Part shown: positions 18,527 through 28,498 of the stretch, piece by piece
Position numbering within the stretch: position 1 is the first letter of the stretch
Layout of the letters: each line of letters opens with the position of its first letter
Source of the DNA: Sedimentimonas flavescens
GTDB taxonomy: Bacteria > Pseudomonadota > Alphaproteobacteria > Rhodobacterales > Rhodobacteraceae
DNA: 64,000 nt
Reading direction: 5' to 3'
Assembly (NCBI RefSeq): GCF_019264375.1
Contig: NZ_JAHVAI010000001.1
Span: 1 to 64,000 of the forward strand
Made by a program: the position numbers and the translations under genes
Notes under the pieces: model-generated
What the model saw: the letters and a program-made list of their open reading frames with translations, nothing else
The model's database searches: none
Told to the model about the DNA's origin: nothing

Positions 18527-20503
18527 ATGCTCGCCTCAGGCCCCCGCGCGGCCCCTATGGATGGCATGACCTCTGTGACACAGCTTCCGGTTGCTCTCGC
18601 TTCAGAACAGGCCATTCGGCCGATAGCCCCGATCGAGGCGCGCCCCTCCCTAAGTCAGATCTTGATGGAACGTGGGGCTGTTCAGCCGCTTGCGCTGCTG
18701 CGTGCCCTAGAAATCTGCAAGCGGCAGAATTTGCCGCTTGGCGAGGCGCTTCTGGCGCATGGCTTGGTCACCGAGGCGCAGCTGATCGCCGCACAGGCCG
18801 AGCTATTCGGCCTGTCGATCGTCGATCTTGCCGCGCAGCCGCCGGACCCGCGCCTGATCGACACCATCGGGGCCGCGCGCTGCCTGAAAGAACGCATCGT
18901 GCCGTGGCGGCGCATCGCGGGCGTCACGCTTGTCGCAACCGCGCACCCTGAGGGATTCGGACGGATCGACGAGGGCCTCACGGACACTCTTGGCCCCTGC
19001 CAAATGGTGCTTGCCGCACCCAGCACACTGGAAACGGCCATATTCGCCTGCCGTCGCACCGCACTGATCCGCCGGGCCGAGACCTGCGTGGCGCCGCACG
19101 AAAGCTGCCGCACCCTTGCCGGGGACCACGTGAGCCGAGCAGCCCTGGGCGCTGTTGTCGCACTGGCGATCGGCCTGTGGCTGATGCCATCGATCGTCTA
19201 TGCGGCGCTCTTCGGTTGGGCGATTCTGACACTGATCGCGACCGTGGGCCTCAAGCTGGTAGCCTGGCTGGCCGAGATGCGGGCTCCCGAACGGCCAACC
19301 CCGCCCCCCGTGCCAACCAACAGCCTGCCGACCATCTCGGTCATGGTGCCGCTCTTTCATGAAACCGATATCGCACCACGCCTGATTGCCCGGCTTGAAC
19401 GGCTCGACTACCCGCGCGAGCGGCTCGACATCGTTCTGGTCGTGGAAGAGGCCGACCGGATGACGCAGGCCGCGCTAACGCGCACAGAACTGCCGCGCTG
19501 GATGCGGATCGTCATCGTGCCCGAGGGCCCCATCAAGACCAAGCCCCGCGCCCTGAACTATGCACTGCCGCTGTGCCGAGGCTCGATCATCGGGGTCTAT
19601 GACGCCGAGGACATGCCCGACCCGGCGCAGCTGCGCATGGTGGCGGCGCATTTCGCCGGTGCCGATCCGACGCTCGCTTGCCTTCAGGGGATGCTCGATT
19701 ACTACAATCCGCGCACCAACTGGCTGTCGCGCTGTTTCACCATCGAATATGCGGCTTGGTTCCGCGCCATGCTGCCCGGCCTCGGGCGGCTCGGGCTGGT
19801 GATCCCGCTTGGCGGGACCACGCTGTTCTTTCGCCGCGAAATTCTGGAAGAACTGGGTGGGTGGGATGCACATAACGTGACCGAAGACGCGGACCTTGGG
19901 CTGCGTCTGGCGCGGCATGGCTACCGCACCGAGGTCATCCCCACCGTGACGCATGAAGAGGCGAACTGCCGCGCCCTGCCCTGGATCCGGCAGCGCTCAC
20001 GCTGGCTCAAGGGTTATGCGATGACCTGGGCCGTGCATATGCGCAACCCTGTGCGCCTTTGGCGCGAACTGGGGGCGAAGCGGTTCATCGGGATCCAGAT
20101 CCTGATGCTGGGCGGGTTGTCGCAATATCTGCTGGCGCCGCTGCTCTGGAGCTTCTGGTTGATGCCGTTTGGCATCTGGCACCCGATCGAGGCGCTGATG
20201 AGCCCGGCGATGATCCGCGCCCTCTTCGTCACCTTCACCGTGACCGAGATCATTCATATCGTCGTCGGGATCTGGGCGCTGCGCGGGCACGGCCATCGGT
20301 TCCTGATCCCCTGGGTGCCGATGCTACACCTCTATTTCCCGCTCGGGGCTCTGGCGGGCTGGAAAGCGATCTACGAAGTCGTCGTCAAGCCGTTCTACTG
20401 GGACAAGACGGCCCACGGGCTTTACGACGCGCCGCAAGCCTCGCCGGGCAAGGCGCGCAGACTCAGTTGCGCCGCTGTCGTCCGCTTGCCGCGTCAAGCT
20501 TGA
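18527..20503 (+). CDS. Family 2 glycosyltransferase with N-terminal MshEN-like domain
   Basis: About 658 residues. Residues about 40-175 resemble the N-terminal domain of GspE/MshE ATPases, with two tandem copies of the 24-residue MshEN pattern (LSQILMERGAVQPLALLRAL, then LGEALLAHGLVTEAQLIAAQ). Two membrane segments follow (about 205-250), then a GT2 catalytic domain of the cellulose-synthase-like type: VYDAEDMPDPAQ near 358, NVTEDADLGLRLA near 450 and QRSRWLKGY near 488 (QxxRW). Three or four C-terminal membrane segments follow. It should polymerise or transfer a sugar across the inner membrane. In MshE the N-domain binds cyclic di-GMP, but the leading arginine of each motif is missing here, so binding is uncertain. 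The start is unclear: ATG 18527, 18557 and 18566 all lack a clear ribosome-binding site. The 3' end overlaps the convergent GntR gene by 41 bases. Confidence 0.8.
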   Translation: MLASGPRAAPMDGMTSVTQLPVALASEQAIRPIAPIEARPSLSQILMERGAVQPLALLRALEICKRQNLPLGEALLAHGLVTEAQLIAAQAELFGLSIVDLAAQPPDPRLIDTIGAARCLKERIVPWRRIAGVTLVATAHPEGFGRIDEGLTDTLGPCQMVLAAPSTLETAIFACRRTALIRRAETCVAPHESCRTLAGDHVSRAALGAVVALAIGLWLMPSIVYAALFGWAILTLIATVGLKLVAWLAEMRAPERPTPPPVPTNSLPTISVMVPLFHETDIAPRLIARLERLDYPRERLDIVLVVEEADRMTQAALTRTELPRWMRIVIVPEGPIKTKPRALNYALPLCRGSIIGVYDAEDMPDPAQLRMVAAHFAGADPTLACLQGMLDYYNPRTNWLSRCFTIEYAAWFRAMLPGLGRLGLVIPLGGTTLFFRREILEELGGWDAHNVTEDADLGLRLARHGYRTEVIPTVTHEEANCRALPWIRQRSRWLKGYAMTWAVHMRNPVRLWRELGAKRFIGIQILMLGGLSQYLLAPLLWSFWLMPFGIWHPIEALMSPAMIRALFVTFTVTEIIHIVVGIWALRGHGHRFLIPWVPMLHLYFPLGALAGWKAIYEVVVKPFYWDKTAHGLYDAPQASPGKARRLSCAAVVRLPRQA

Positions 20504-21101
20504 GCCGCGTCTCGAATGCCTTTGAGATATGCGCCCGCAGCGCGGTCGCAGCGCCATCTTCGTCGCCGTTGCGAATTGCGTCCACAATCGCCTGATGCTC
20601 GGCCAGCGCTGTCGCACCGCGCCCCTCGGCCGCAAGCGACGTCGTGGCAACCAGCGCCATCGTGCGGTGCACGAGGTCAAGTTGCTGCACCAGATACCGG
20701 TTGTGAGAGGCCAGGTGGATCTGCTTGTGGAACCGCTTGTTGGCCCGCGACAAAGCCACCGGATCACCGATATGCTTGCGGTCTTCTTCGACCATGTCCT
20801 GAAGCACGCGCACCTCTTCGGGGGCCGCGTGCTTGGCGGCCAGCCGTGCGGCCAGCGCTTCCAGTTCGGCACGCACCACGTACAGCTCGGCAAGCTGGTT
20901 GTGATCAAGCGAGGCCACGATCAGCGAGCGTCCGTCGCGCGCCAGCATCGATTGCGTTTCAAGGCGTTGAAGCGCCTCTCGCACGGGGGTGCGGGATACG
21001 CCGAAGCGCTCGGCGAGTTCCGATTCCACCAGCCGATCGCCCGGCCGGTACACTCCTGCATCTATCGCTTCGAGGATCAGCGTGTAAGCATCTTTCTGCA
21101 T
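20463..21101 (-). CDS. GntR family regulator (FadR/FCD subfamily)
   Basis: A 212-residue DNA-binding repressor or activator. The N-terminal winged helix carries GDRLVESELAERFGVSRTPVREALQRLE (about residues 20-48), the typical GntR helix-turn-helix. Residues about 75-200 are an all-helical FCD ligand domain with the conserved aspartate/histidine set (HKQIHLASHNRYL near 130, EHQAIVDAIRNGD near 175) that usually binds a metal and a small carboxylate. Its own targets cannot be named; it neighbours a glycosyltransferase and a HAD phosphatase. It overlaps the end of the convergent glycosyltransferase gene. Confidence 0.9.
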   Translation of the reverse strand: MQKDAYTLILEAIDAGVYRPGDRLVESELAERFGVSRTPVREALQRLETQSMLARDGRSLIVASLDHNQLAELYVVRAELEALAARLAAKHAAPEEVRVLQDMVEEDRKHIGDPVALSRANKRFHKQIHLASHNRYLVQQLDLVHRTMALVATTSLAAEGRGATALAEHQAIVDAIRNGDEDGAATALRAHISKAFETRLKLDAASGRQRRN

Positions 21102-21216
21102 TGGTCTTTCCTTGCCCCGAGGCGCCGAACATTATGCGCGCGCTCAGGCGGTGGCAAGACGCCAATAAGTTGCAGTGCCGATTGCACTTGCACGGGCGTA
21201 GGGCTAGCCTGCCGCC

Positions 21217-21867
21217 ATGCCCGCACAAGATTTCGCCCATGTGACCGATTGGGTCTTCGATCTCGACAACACGCTCTATCCGCCCGAAGCGCAGCTTTTC
21301 GCGCAAATCGAAGTGCGGATGACCGATTATGTCATGCGCGCTCTCGGAGTTGACCGCCCCGAGGCTGATCGGTTGCGCAGGCACTACTGGCAGCTTTACG
21401 GCACGACGCTGGCGGGCCTCATGCACGAACACGACGTTGATCCCGCCCCCTACCTGACGGATGTGCACGATATCTCGCTCGATCACCTGACGCCGGATCT
21501 CGCACTGCGCGACGCGATCACGGCCCTGCCGGGGCGCAAGATTGTCTATACCAACGGCTGCGCACCCTATGCCGAGCGTGTATTGGCCGCGCGCGGTCTG
21601 TCGGGCCTGTTCGATGGCATCTATGGGGTCGAGCATGCCGACTTCCACCCCAAGCCGCAGCAGCGTGCCTTTGAGACCGTTTTTGCCAAGGCGGGAATCA
21701 CCCCGGCGCGCGCCGCGATGTTCGAAGACGACCCGCGCAACCTCACCGCGCCGTATGCTATGGGTATGCGCACGGTGCACGTGGCCCCCGCTCCGACCCG
21801 CGAACCGCATATCCAGCATCACACTCCGGACTTGCCGCGCTTTCTCGCTGCACTGCGGCATATCTGA
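21217..21867 (+). CDS. HAD-family hydrolase, pyrimidine 5'-nucleotidase type
   Basis: A 216-residue phosphatase. The HAD motifs are present: motif I VFDLDNTLYPP near residue 14 (nucleophile Asp), motif II VYTNG near 110, the lysine in FHPKPQQRAF near 146, and motif IV FEDDPRNL near 169. The LYPP extension of motif I and the short cap domain mark the pyrimidine 5'-nucleotidase (Sdt1/PynA-like) group that removes phosphate from nucleoside monophosphates. Divergent from the GntR regulator with about 115 bases between; the gene may be in its control, but that is only a guess. Confidence 0.88.
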   Translation: MPAQDFAHVTDWVFDLDNTLYPPEAQLFAQIEVRMTDYVMRALGVDRPEADRLRRHYWQLYGTTLAGLMHEHDVDPAPYLTDVHDISLDHLTPDLALRDAITALPGRKIVYTNGCAPYAERVLAARGLSGLFDGIYGVEHADFHPKPQQRAFETVFAKAGITPARAAMFEDDPRNLTAPYAMGMRTVHVAPAPTREPHIQHHTPDLPRFLAALRHI

Positions 21868-21971
21868 GGTATATTTTTCTGCGCCTGCGACAAGATGGCG
21901 CGGTTACGCGCGCGCGCATGCTCGCTAGAAGACCCGTGCTGTCAGGGAGACAGCCCTTGGGAGACTTTGCC

Positions 21972-22178
21972 ATGACCACGACCACCGCAGAGATTGCGCA
22001 CGCCACCGAAGAGAACAAGCAGATCAAAGCATCGACGATGTATCTGCTCGCGCTGCTGGTCCTCGTGATCACGGGCGCCATGACTGCGGTTTTCGGCCTG
22101 GGCGGCCTGATCCTGACCGCCGTCGTTGCAAGCTGGGCCATCCTTGCTTTCCTCGTTCTGCTGACCGCGGGCGGCTGA
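21972..22178 (+). CDS. 68-residue membrane protein of unknown function
   Basis: A small protein with a polar Thr/Glu-rich N-terminus (about 20 residues) and two hydrophobic segments (about 22-42 and 45-65) joined by a glycine-rich turn, so a hairpin in the inner membrane is likely. I do not recognise the family. The start at 21972 is supported by GGGAG seven bases upstream. It lies between the HAD nucleotidase and the hydroxylase gene. Confidence 0.6.
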   Translation: MTTTTAEIAHATEENKQIKASTMYLLALLVLVITGAMTAVFGLGGLILTAVVASWAILAFLVLLTAGG

Positions 22179-22243
22179 TCGCCTCCCTCGCCTCTGGCCT
22201 TCCGCCGCGCCGCCGCTAGAATGCGCGCAAACGGAGGATGCCC

Positions 22244-23449
22244 ATGCCCGAACAAGCGATCCAGACCGATGTACTGATTTCCGGGGGCGGCGTAGCGGGC
22301 CTGACCGCAGCCGCTGCCTTCGGTGCGGCCGGTTTCACCACCATCTGCGTGGACCCGACCCCCCCGGTCACGACCGAGACCGACCCCGGCGCGGACCTGC
22401 GCACCACGGCCTTCCTGCATCCCTCGCGCAAAGTCCTCGAAAGCTCGGGGCTGTGGGAGCGGCTGGCCCCCTTTGCGGCCCCCCTCCAGATCATGCGGAT
22501 CATCGACGCTGGCGGCGCCGAACCCGAAGCTCGGCTGACCCGCGATTTCGATGCCTCCGACATCTCGGACGAACCCTTCGGCTGGAACCTGCCGAACTGG
22601 CTGCTGCGCCGCGAGATGGTGGCGCGCCTTGCCGAACTGCCGCTGGTCGATTTCCGCCCCGGCGTGGCGACCACGGGCCTTGTCACCCGCGAAACCGGGG
22701 CCGAGGTAAGCCTGTCGGATGGCAGCCGTGTCACCGCGCGGCTGGTTGTCGCCGCCGACGGGCGCAACTCGTTCATCCGCGAGGCCGCCGGCATCCCGGT
22801 CAAGACCACGCGCTATGGTCAAAAGGCGCTTGCCTTTGCCGTCACGCACCCGATCCCGCACAACAACGTTTCGACCGAGATCCACCGCTCCGGCGGCCCG
22901 TTCACGCTCGTCCCCCTGCCCGACCGCGACGGCAGCCCCTCGTCGGCCATCGTCTGGATGGAGCGCGGTGCCGAGGCTGAACGCCTCGCCGCCCTGCCCG
23001 AAGCCGAGTTCGAGGCTGCTATGAATGCCCGCTCGACCGGCATCCTCGGCCCGCTCACCTTGGTCACCCGCCGCTCGGTCTGGCCGATGATGACGCAGAT
23101 CGCGTCGAGTTTCACAGCGCAGCGTGTGGCGCTCATCGCCGAGGCCGCCCATGTCATCCCGCCGATCGGTGCGCAGGGGCTGAACATGTCGCTCGCCGAT
23201 CTGACCTGCCTGCTTGATCTATGCGAGAAAGACCCCGCCCATATCGGCGAGCCTGCCATGCTGGCCGCCTATAACCGCCGCCGCTGGCCCGAGGTTAAGG
23301 CGCGCGAAATCGGGATCGACTTGCTGAACCGCGCCTCGATGGTTGAGTCCCGCCCGCTGCGCGACCTGCGCGCTGCCGCCCTTGGCGCACTCTACAGCCT
23401 GAAACCTGTTCGCAAGACATTGATGCGCGCGGGTCTGGGCGTGCGCTGA
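22244..23449 (+). CDS. FAD-dependent UbiH/UbiF-type hydroxylase
   Basis: A 401-residue flavoprotein monooxygenase. The FAD dinucleotide motif is TDVLISGGGVAGLTAAAAFG at the N-terminus; the DG motif appears as VVAADGRNSFIREAAG near residue 170, and the second FAD motif as VALIAEAAHVIPPIGAQGLN near 297, where GD is replaced by EA. The run IPPIGAQGLNMSLAD is the signature of ubiquinone-biosynthesis hydroxylases (UbiH/UbiF/UbiI/UbiL). Which ring position it hydroxylates cannot be told. ATG 22244 is preferred over 22238 because GGAGG directly abuts the first ATG and is correctly spaced for the second. Confidence 0.85.
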   Translation: MPEQAIQTDVLISGGGVAGLTAAAAFGAAGFTTICVDPTPPVTTETDPGADLRTTAFLHPSRKVLESSGLWERLAPFAAPLQIMRIIDAGGAEPEARLTRDFDASDISDEPFGWNLPNWLLRREMVARLAELPLVDFRPGVATTGLVTRETGAEVSLSDGSRVTARLVVAADGRNSFIREAAGIPVKTTRYGQKALAFAVTHPIPHNNVSTEIHRSGGPFTLVPLPDRDGSPSSAIVWMERGAEAERLAALPEAEFEAAMNARSTGILGPLTLVTRRSVWPMMTQIASSFTAQRVALIAEAAHVIPPIGAQGLNMSLADLTCLLDLCEKDPAHIGEPAMLAAYNRRRWPEVKAREIGIDLLNRASMVESRPLRDLRAAALGALYSLKPVRKTLMRAGLGVR

Positions 23450-23562
23450 CCAGGCCAAGCGGCGCGGGCGCGTAGTGGCATCAACTCTCGGCTCGCGCAT
23501 CCGAAGGCCAAAGCAAAGCCTGAAATCAAGGCTTTATGCCTGAAGAGCCCGCACAACGGAGA

Positions 23563-24021
23563 TCACCCCAATGGTCCGGGCCGGCGCTCCTCGGACAGCA
23601 CGACGTTGGCCTCGACCTGCCCCACGCCCGGAAGGGTCATCACACGGCGGCGCAACACGCGCTCGAAATCCGCGATGTCGCGGGCGCGCACTTTGAGCCG
23701 GTAATCGAACAGCCCCAGAACGTGCTGCACCACCTGCACCTCGGGGATGGCGGTTGCGGCGCGCTCGAAATCCTCAAGGCTGACGCGCCCCTTGGTCGCC
23801 AGCTTGATCCCGAGGAATACCGTCACCCCAAAGCCAAGCGCCTCCGGGTCGATCAACAACCGTCGCCCCGCCAGAATGCGCGCATCCTGAAGTCGCTTGA
23901 TCCGCCGCCAGCAGGCCGGCTGCGACAGGCCCAATTGCCGCCCCAAGGCACCGGCGCTGATCGTGGCATCAGCAGACAACGCCCGCAGGATCGCCCGGTC
24001 GGTATCGTCGAGCGCAATCAT
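23563..24021 (-). CDS. Lrp/AsnC family regulator (second of a tandem pair)
   Basis: A 152-residue regulator with an N-terminal helix-turn-helix (SADATISAGALGRQLGLSQP, about 14-33, continuing ACWRRIKRLQDARIL) and a C-terminal RAM ligand-binding/oligomerisation domain ending with the strand TLPGVGQVEANVVL. Its start overlaps the stop of the related gene 24018-24476 by four bases, so the pair is translationally coupled. The two proteins share the same architecture and length and look like an old duplication. Confidence 0.92.
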   Translation of the reverse strand: MIALDDTDRAILRALSADATISAGALGRQLGLSQPACWRRIKRLQDARILAGRRLLIDPEALGFGVTVFLGIKLATKGRVSLEDFERAATAIPEVQVVQHVLGLFDYRLKVRARDIADFERVLRRRVMTLPGVGQVEANVVLSEERRPGPLG

Positions 24022-24476
24022 AGCGGCAACTCCGGGCTGTCCTTGATAGTGGAGATCAGCATCAGCGCGTCGGTATCAGCGATATGCGGCAGGGTCAGGA
24101 TGCGGGTGCGGTAGATCTCTTGGTAATGCGGCATGTCGCGGGCGATGACGTTCAGGCGCACATCGGTCTGACCAAGGAAGGTCTGGATTTCCAGAACCTC
24201 GGGCACCTCGCGCGCGGCGGCGATGAACTCGTCAAAAGCGCGCGGATGCGTCTTGTCGAGGGTGAAGCGCAGGCTCACCTCGACCTCCCACCCAAGGGCG
24301 CGCCAGTCGATCACGGCCTGCTCGCCCAGGATCACGCCGCCCTCGCGCATCTTCTCGACCCGGCGCCAGCAGGTGGCGGCGGTCACGCCCGCCCGCTCGG
24401 CCAGCTCGGCCATGGCCAGACCGGGATCGGCCAGCATCTGCCGCAGAATGCGCCGATCCGTATCATCTACATGCAT
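24018..24476 (-). CDS. Lrp/AsnC family regulator (first of a tandem pair)
   Basis: A 152-residue regulator with DDTDRRILRQMLADPGLAMA and a helix-turn-helix through VTAATCWRRVEKMREGGVI, then a RAM domain (about 70-140) ending TLPHIADTDALMLIST. Start ATG 24476 has AGGTG eight bases upstream. It is divergent from ilvC with 125 bases between, so it may control branched-chain amino-acid synthesis, as Lrp does for ilv genes elsewhere. That target is inferred from position. Confidence 0.92.
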   Translation of the reverse strand: MHVDDTDRRILRQMLADPGLAMAELAERAGVTAATCWRRVEKMREGGVILGEQAVIDWRALGWEVEVSLRFTLDKTHPRAFDEFIAAAREVPEVLEIQTFLGQTDVRLNVIARDMPHYQEIYRTRILTLPHIADTDALMLISTIKDSPELPL

Positions 24477-24535
24477 GAATTTTTCACCTATAGCGCCAGC
24501 TGCGCATGACTTTTATCGCCATAAGGAAAAACTAG

Positions 24536-25624
<1,089 letters not shown>

Positions 25625-25645
25625 GCTGCGATCATTCGCAATACC

Positions 25646-25676
25646 GGGGGCGCCTTGCGGGGCGCCCCTTTTCTTT
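25646..25676 (+). terminator. Rho-independent terminator after ilvC
   Basis: GGGGCGCC (25647-25654) pairs with GGCGCCCC (25661-25668), followed by TTTTCTTT. Confidence 0.9.
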
Positions 25677-25704
25677 CTAGGGTCGCCGCCAAAGGAGACA
25701 CCCG

Positions 25705-26094
25705 ATGGACATGCCGCAAAAAGAGCTCGACGCGATTGCCGCCGAACGCGCGAAAATCTTTACGCCGAAATGGTTTGCGCGACTGCTTTCAGGTCGCCTC
25801 AGCCCCGGCGACACGTTCTGGCTGGGCAATTACGGCATTCTGCTTTGGGTCGTGCCCGCGCTAGTGATGCTGGCAATGCTCATTGCGATCGCTGCCCCGG
25901 GAAACCTGGACAAGCTGGTTGTTGTAGGTTGCGCGGTGATCGGCTTCTATCGGCTGGCGATCCTGCGCGCCCAGCTGAGAACGAACCGCGCCACGCCCGG
26001 CCCGAAAGGCTGGCGCCGGGCGGGTGTGGTCTGGACGCTGCTTGAGGCGGCAGGGCTGCTGCTGATCGCTGGCGTGTTCATCTTCAGGCGCTGA
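25705..26094 (+). CDS. Membrane protein of unknown function
   Basis: A 129-residue protein I do not recognise. A polar N-terminus of about 40 residues is followed by two hydrophobic segments (about 45-64 and 70-86), a basic loop and a third segment near the C-terminus (about 108-126). The Arg-rich loop and the final FIFRR suggest the cytoplasmic side for these parts. AAAGGAGA precedes the ATG. It converges on glmM with its stop one base away from the glmM stop. Confidence 0.6.
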   Translation: MDMPQKELDAIAAERAKIFTPKWFARLLSGRLSPGDTFWLGNYGILLWVVPALVMLAMLIAIAAPGNLDKLVVVGCAVIGFYRLAILRAQLRTNRATPGPKGWRRAGVVWTLLEAAGLLLIAGVFIFRR

Positions 26095-27444
26095 TCAGCG
26101 CGCCGTCGCCTCCTCGACCGCTGCCACGATCCCATCCACGGCCTGGGTCAGGACCGCCTCATCCTCGCATTCCGCCATGACGCGGATCAGCGGCTCGGTG
26201 CCGGACTTGCGGATCAGCAAGCGGCCCTTGCCAGCCAGATTGACCTCAGCTTCCGCTATCACTTTTCGAACATTATCTGTGCTCAGAGGCTCCTGTCCGG
26301 CCTGATACCGCACATTCTTCAACAACTGCGGAACCGTCTCGAATTGCCGCACCAGTTCCGAGGCGCGCAACCCCGTTTCCGCCATCGCGGCGAGGAACTG
26401 CAGCCCCGCCATCAGCCCGTCGCCCGTGGTGGCATAGTCAGTCATCACGATATGACCTGACTGCTCGCCGCCGAGGTTGAAGCCACCCTCGCGCATCCGC
26501 TCGACGACGTAGCGATCGCCGACCTTGGTGCGCTCAAGCCGCAAGCCGCGACCGTCAAGGAAGCGTTCCAGCCCGAGGTTCGACATTACCGTCGCCACCA
26601 GCGTGCCGCCCCGCAACTGGCCGGCATCGGCCCAACGGCTGGCAAAAAGCGCCATGATCTGGTCGCCGTCAGCCACACGCCCGGTCTCATCCAGGATCAT
26701 CACCCGATCCGCATCACCATCGAGCGCGATGCCCAAATCGGCGCCATGGGCGACAACGGCCTCGGCCGCGGTCTGGGTGTAGGTCGAGCCGCATTTGTCA
26801 TTGATATTGGTCCCGTTGGGGCTGACGCCGACAGGGATCACCTCGCAGCCAAGCTCCCACAGCACCTCGGGCGCGGCCTTGTAGGCAGCTCCATTCGCGC
26901 AATCGACGACAACCTTGAGGCCGCTCAGCCGTCCGCGCGCCGGGAAAGTCGTCTTGGCATATTCGACATAGCGCCCAAGCCCGTCATCGATGCGCTTGGC
27001 GCGCCCGATATTCATGGGCTGTGCAAGGCGGATCTCGCCCGCGACGATGGCCTCGATCTCTGCTTCAGCCTCATCCGACAGCTTGAACCCGTCAGGCCCG
27101 AAGAACTTGATACCGTTGTCCTTGGCCGGGTTGTGGCTGGCCGAGATCATGATGCCCAGATCGGCACGCATCGAGCGGGTCAGGTAGCCCACCGCGGGCG
27201 TCGGCACCGGACCGAGCAGCAGCACGTTCATCCCCGTCGAGGTCAGGCCCGCCGTCAGCGCGTTTTCCAGCATGTAGCCCGACAGGCGCGTGTCCTTGCC
27301 GATCACCACGCGATGCCGGTCCGAGCTGTCCTGACGGAAGTAACGCCCCGCCGCCGCGCCAAGACGCAGCGCCATCTCGGCGGTCATCGGCCAGCTATTG
27401 GCCTCGCCGCGCACGCCATCGGTGCCGAAAAGCTTTCTGCTCAT
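26095..27444 (-). CDS. glmM: Phosphoglucosamine mutase
   Basis: A 449-residue enzyme that turns glucosamine-6-phosphate into glucosamine-1-phosphate for UDP-GlcNAc, the precursor of peptidoglycan and lipopolysaccharide. It begins [14 protein letters not shown], carries the phosphoserine loop [17 protein letters not shown] near residue 100, the Mg site [11 protein letters not shown] near 241, the sugar-binding GGEQSGHI near 325, and the phosphate-binding [13 protein letters not shown] near 410. Full length. It overlaps folP by four bases (ATGA), the common folP-glmM pairing. Confidence 0.96.
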   Translation of the reverse strand: MSRKLFGTDGVRGEANSWPMTAEMALRLGAAAGRYFRQDSSDRHRVVIGKDTRLSGYMLENALTAGLTSTGMNVLLLGPVPTPAVGYLTRSMRADLGIMISASHNPAKDNGIKFFGPDGFKLSDEAEAEIEAIVAGEIRLAQPMNIGRAKRIDDGLGRYVEYAKTTFPARGRLSGLKVVVDCANGAAYKAAPEVLWELGCEVIPVGVSPNGTNINDKCGSTYTQTAAEAVVAHGADLGIALDGDADRVMILDETGRVADGDQIMALFASRWADAGQLRGGTLVATVMSNLGLERFLDGRGLRLERTKVGDRYVVERMREGGFNLGGEQSGHIVMTDYATTGDGLMAGLQFLAAMAETGLRASELVRQFETVPQLLKNVRYQAGQEPLSTDNVRKVIAEAEVNLAGKGRLLIRKSGTEPLIRVMAECEDEAVLTQAVDGIVAAVEEATAR

Positions 27445-28460
27445 TCCTCGTAACCCTCTGTTATGGCACGCCAGAGCCGCAGCCCCTGCGCGATTTCGGC
27501 CACATCGTGCACGCGGTGGATCTGCGCGCCCTGCCCTAGCCCCATCAGCGTGACCGCCAGGGTTCCGGGTGCACGAGCATCGGCCGCATCGGCCCCACCA
27601 ATCGTGCCAATGAAGCGTTTGCGCGACACCCCGAGCAGGATCGGGCAGCCAAGCGCGTGGAACAGGCTCAACCCGCGCAAGAGCGTCAGATTGTGCTGGA
27701 GCGTCTTGCCAAAACCGATACCGGGATCGACCACGATCCGGTCGCGCAGAATGCCGCTGGCCTCGGCCAACTCAATGCGCTCTTCCAGGTAGTCATAGAC
27801 GTCGAGCAGCACATCGCCATAGCTCGGGTCGTCCTGCATGGTTTCGGGCAAGCCTTGGGCATGCATCAGGCAGATCGGCAGGCCGGTGATCGCGGCCAGT
27901 TCCGCCATCGCCGGGTCAAACTCCATCGCCGAGACGTCGTTGAGCATATCCGCCCCGGCCTCAACCGCCGCATCGCCCACCATTGCCTTGCGGGTGTCGA
28001 TGGAAATCGGGGCCGAGAGACCTTCATCGCGCAGCGCCGCGATGATCGGTGCGGTGCGCTCAATTTCCTCGTCCTCGGGCACTTCCTGCGCGCCGGGTCG
28101 GGTGGATTCGCCGCCGATGTCGAGAATATCCGCGCCTGCCGCGATCAGCGCCTCGGCACGTTCCAGCGCGGCGTCGAATTCGTCAAAACGCCCGCCGTCC
28201 GAGAAGCTGTCGGGCGTCAGGTTCAAGATGCCCATGATCTTGGGGCTTTCCATGCCCAGACCCGCCACGGGCGCACGGCGCGCGGTCAGGCGCTCGGCCA
28301 CGTCAAAGGGCAGATGCGCGGCGGGGATGATCTCACGCGCGCCGCCACGGGCGATCTGCTCGACCTCGGTGAACCAGCCCCAGCCGCCGGCAAGGGTCAG
28401 CGCCTCATCGGGGCGCGCGGCATCGGTCTGAACAAGCGGACGATAATAGAGCTTTTCCAT
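27441..28460 (-). CDS. folP: Dihydropteroate synthase
   Basis: A 339-residue enzyme joining p-aminobenzoate to dihydropterin pyrophosphate in folate synthesis; the classical target of sulfonamides. The TIM-barrel core starts near residue 76 with [16 protein letters not shown], with [15 protein letters not shown] near 115, a DxxN-type strand [11 protein letters not shown] near 170, and the phosphate site [15 protein letters not shown] near 275. About 70 residues precede the core, an N-terminal extension seen in relatives from this group. Start ATG 28460 is chosen because the longer reading runs into folB. It follows folB and overlaps glmM. Confidence 0.94.
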   Translation of the reverse strand: MEKLYYRPLVQTDAARPDEALTLAGGWGWFTEVEQIARGGAREIIPAAHLPFDVAERLTARRAPVAGLGMESPKIMGILNLTPDSFSDGGRFDEFDAALERAEALIAAGADILDIGGESTRPGAQEVPEDEEIERTAPIIAALRDEGLSAPISIDTRKAMVGDAAVEAGADMLNDVSAMEFDPAMAELAAITGLPICLMHAQGLPETMQDDPSYGDVLLDVYDYLEERIELAEASGILRDRIVVDPGIGFGKTLQHNLTLLRGLSLFHALGCPILLGVSRKRFIGTIGGADAADARAPGTLAVTLMGLGQGAQIHRVHDVAEIAQGLRLWRAITEGYEE

Positions 28461-28498
28461 GCGCCCCTTTGAGCGCAAGCGCCCGGCCTTGGCAAGGC

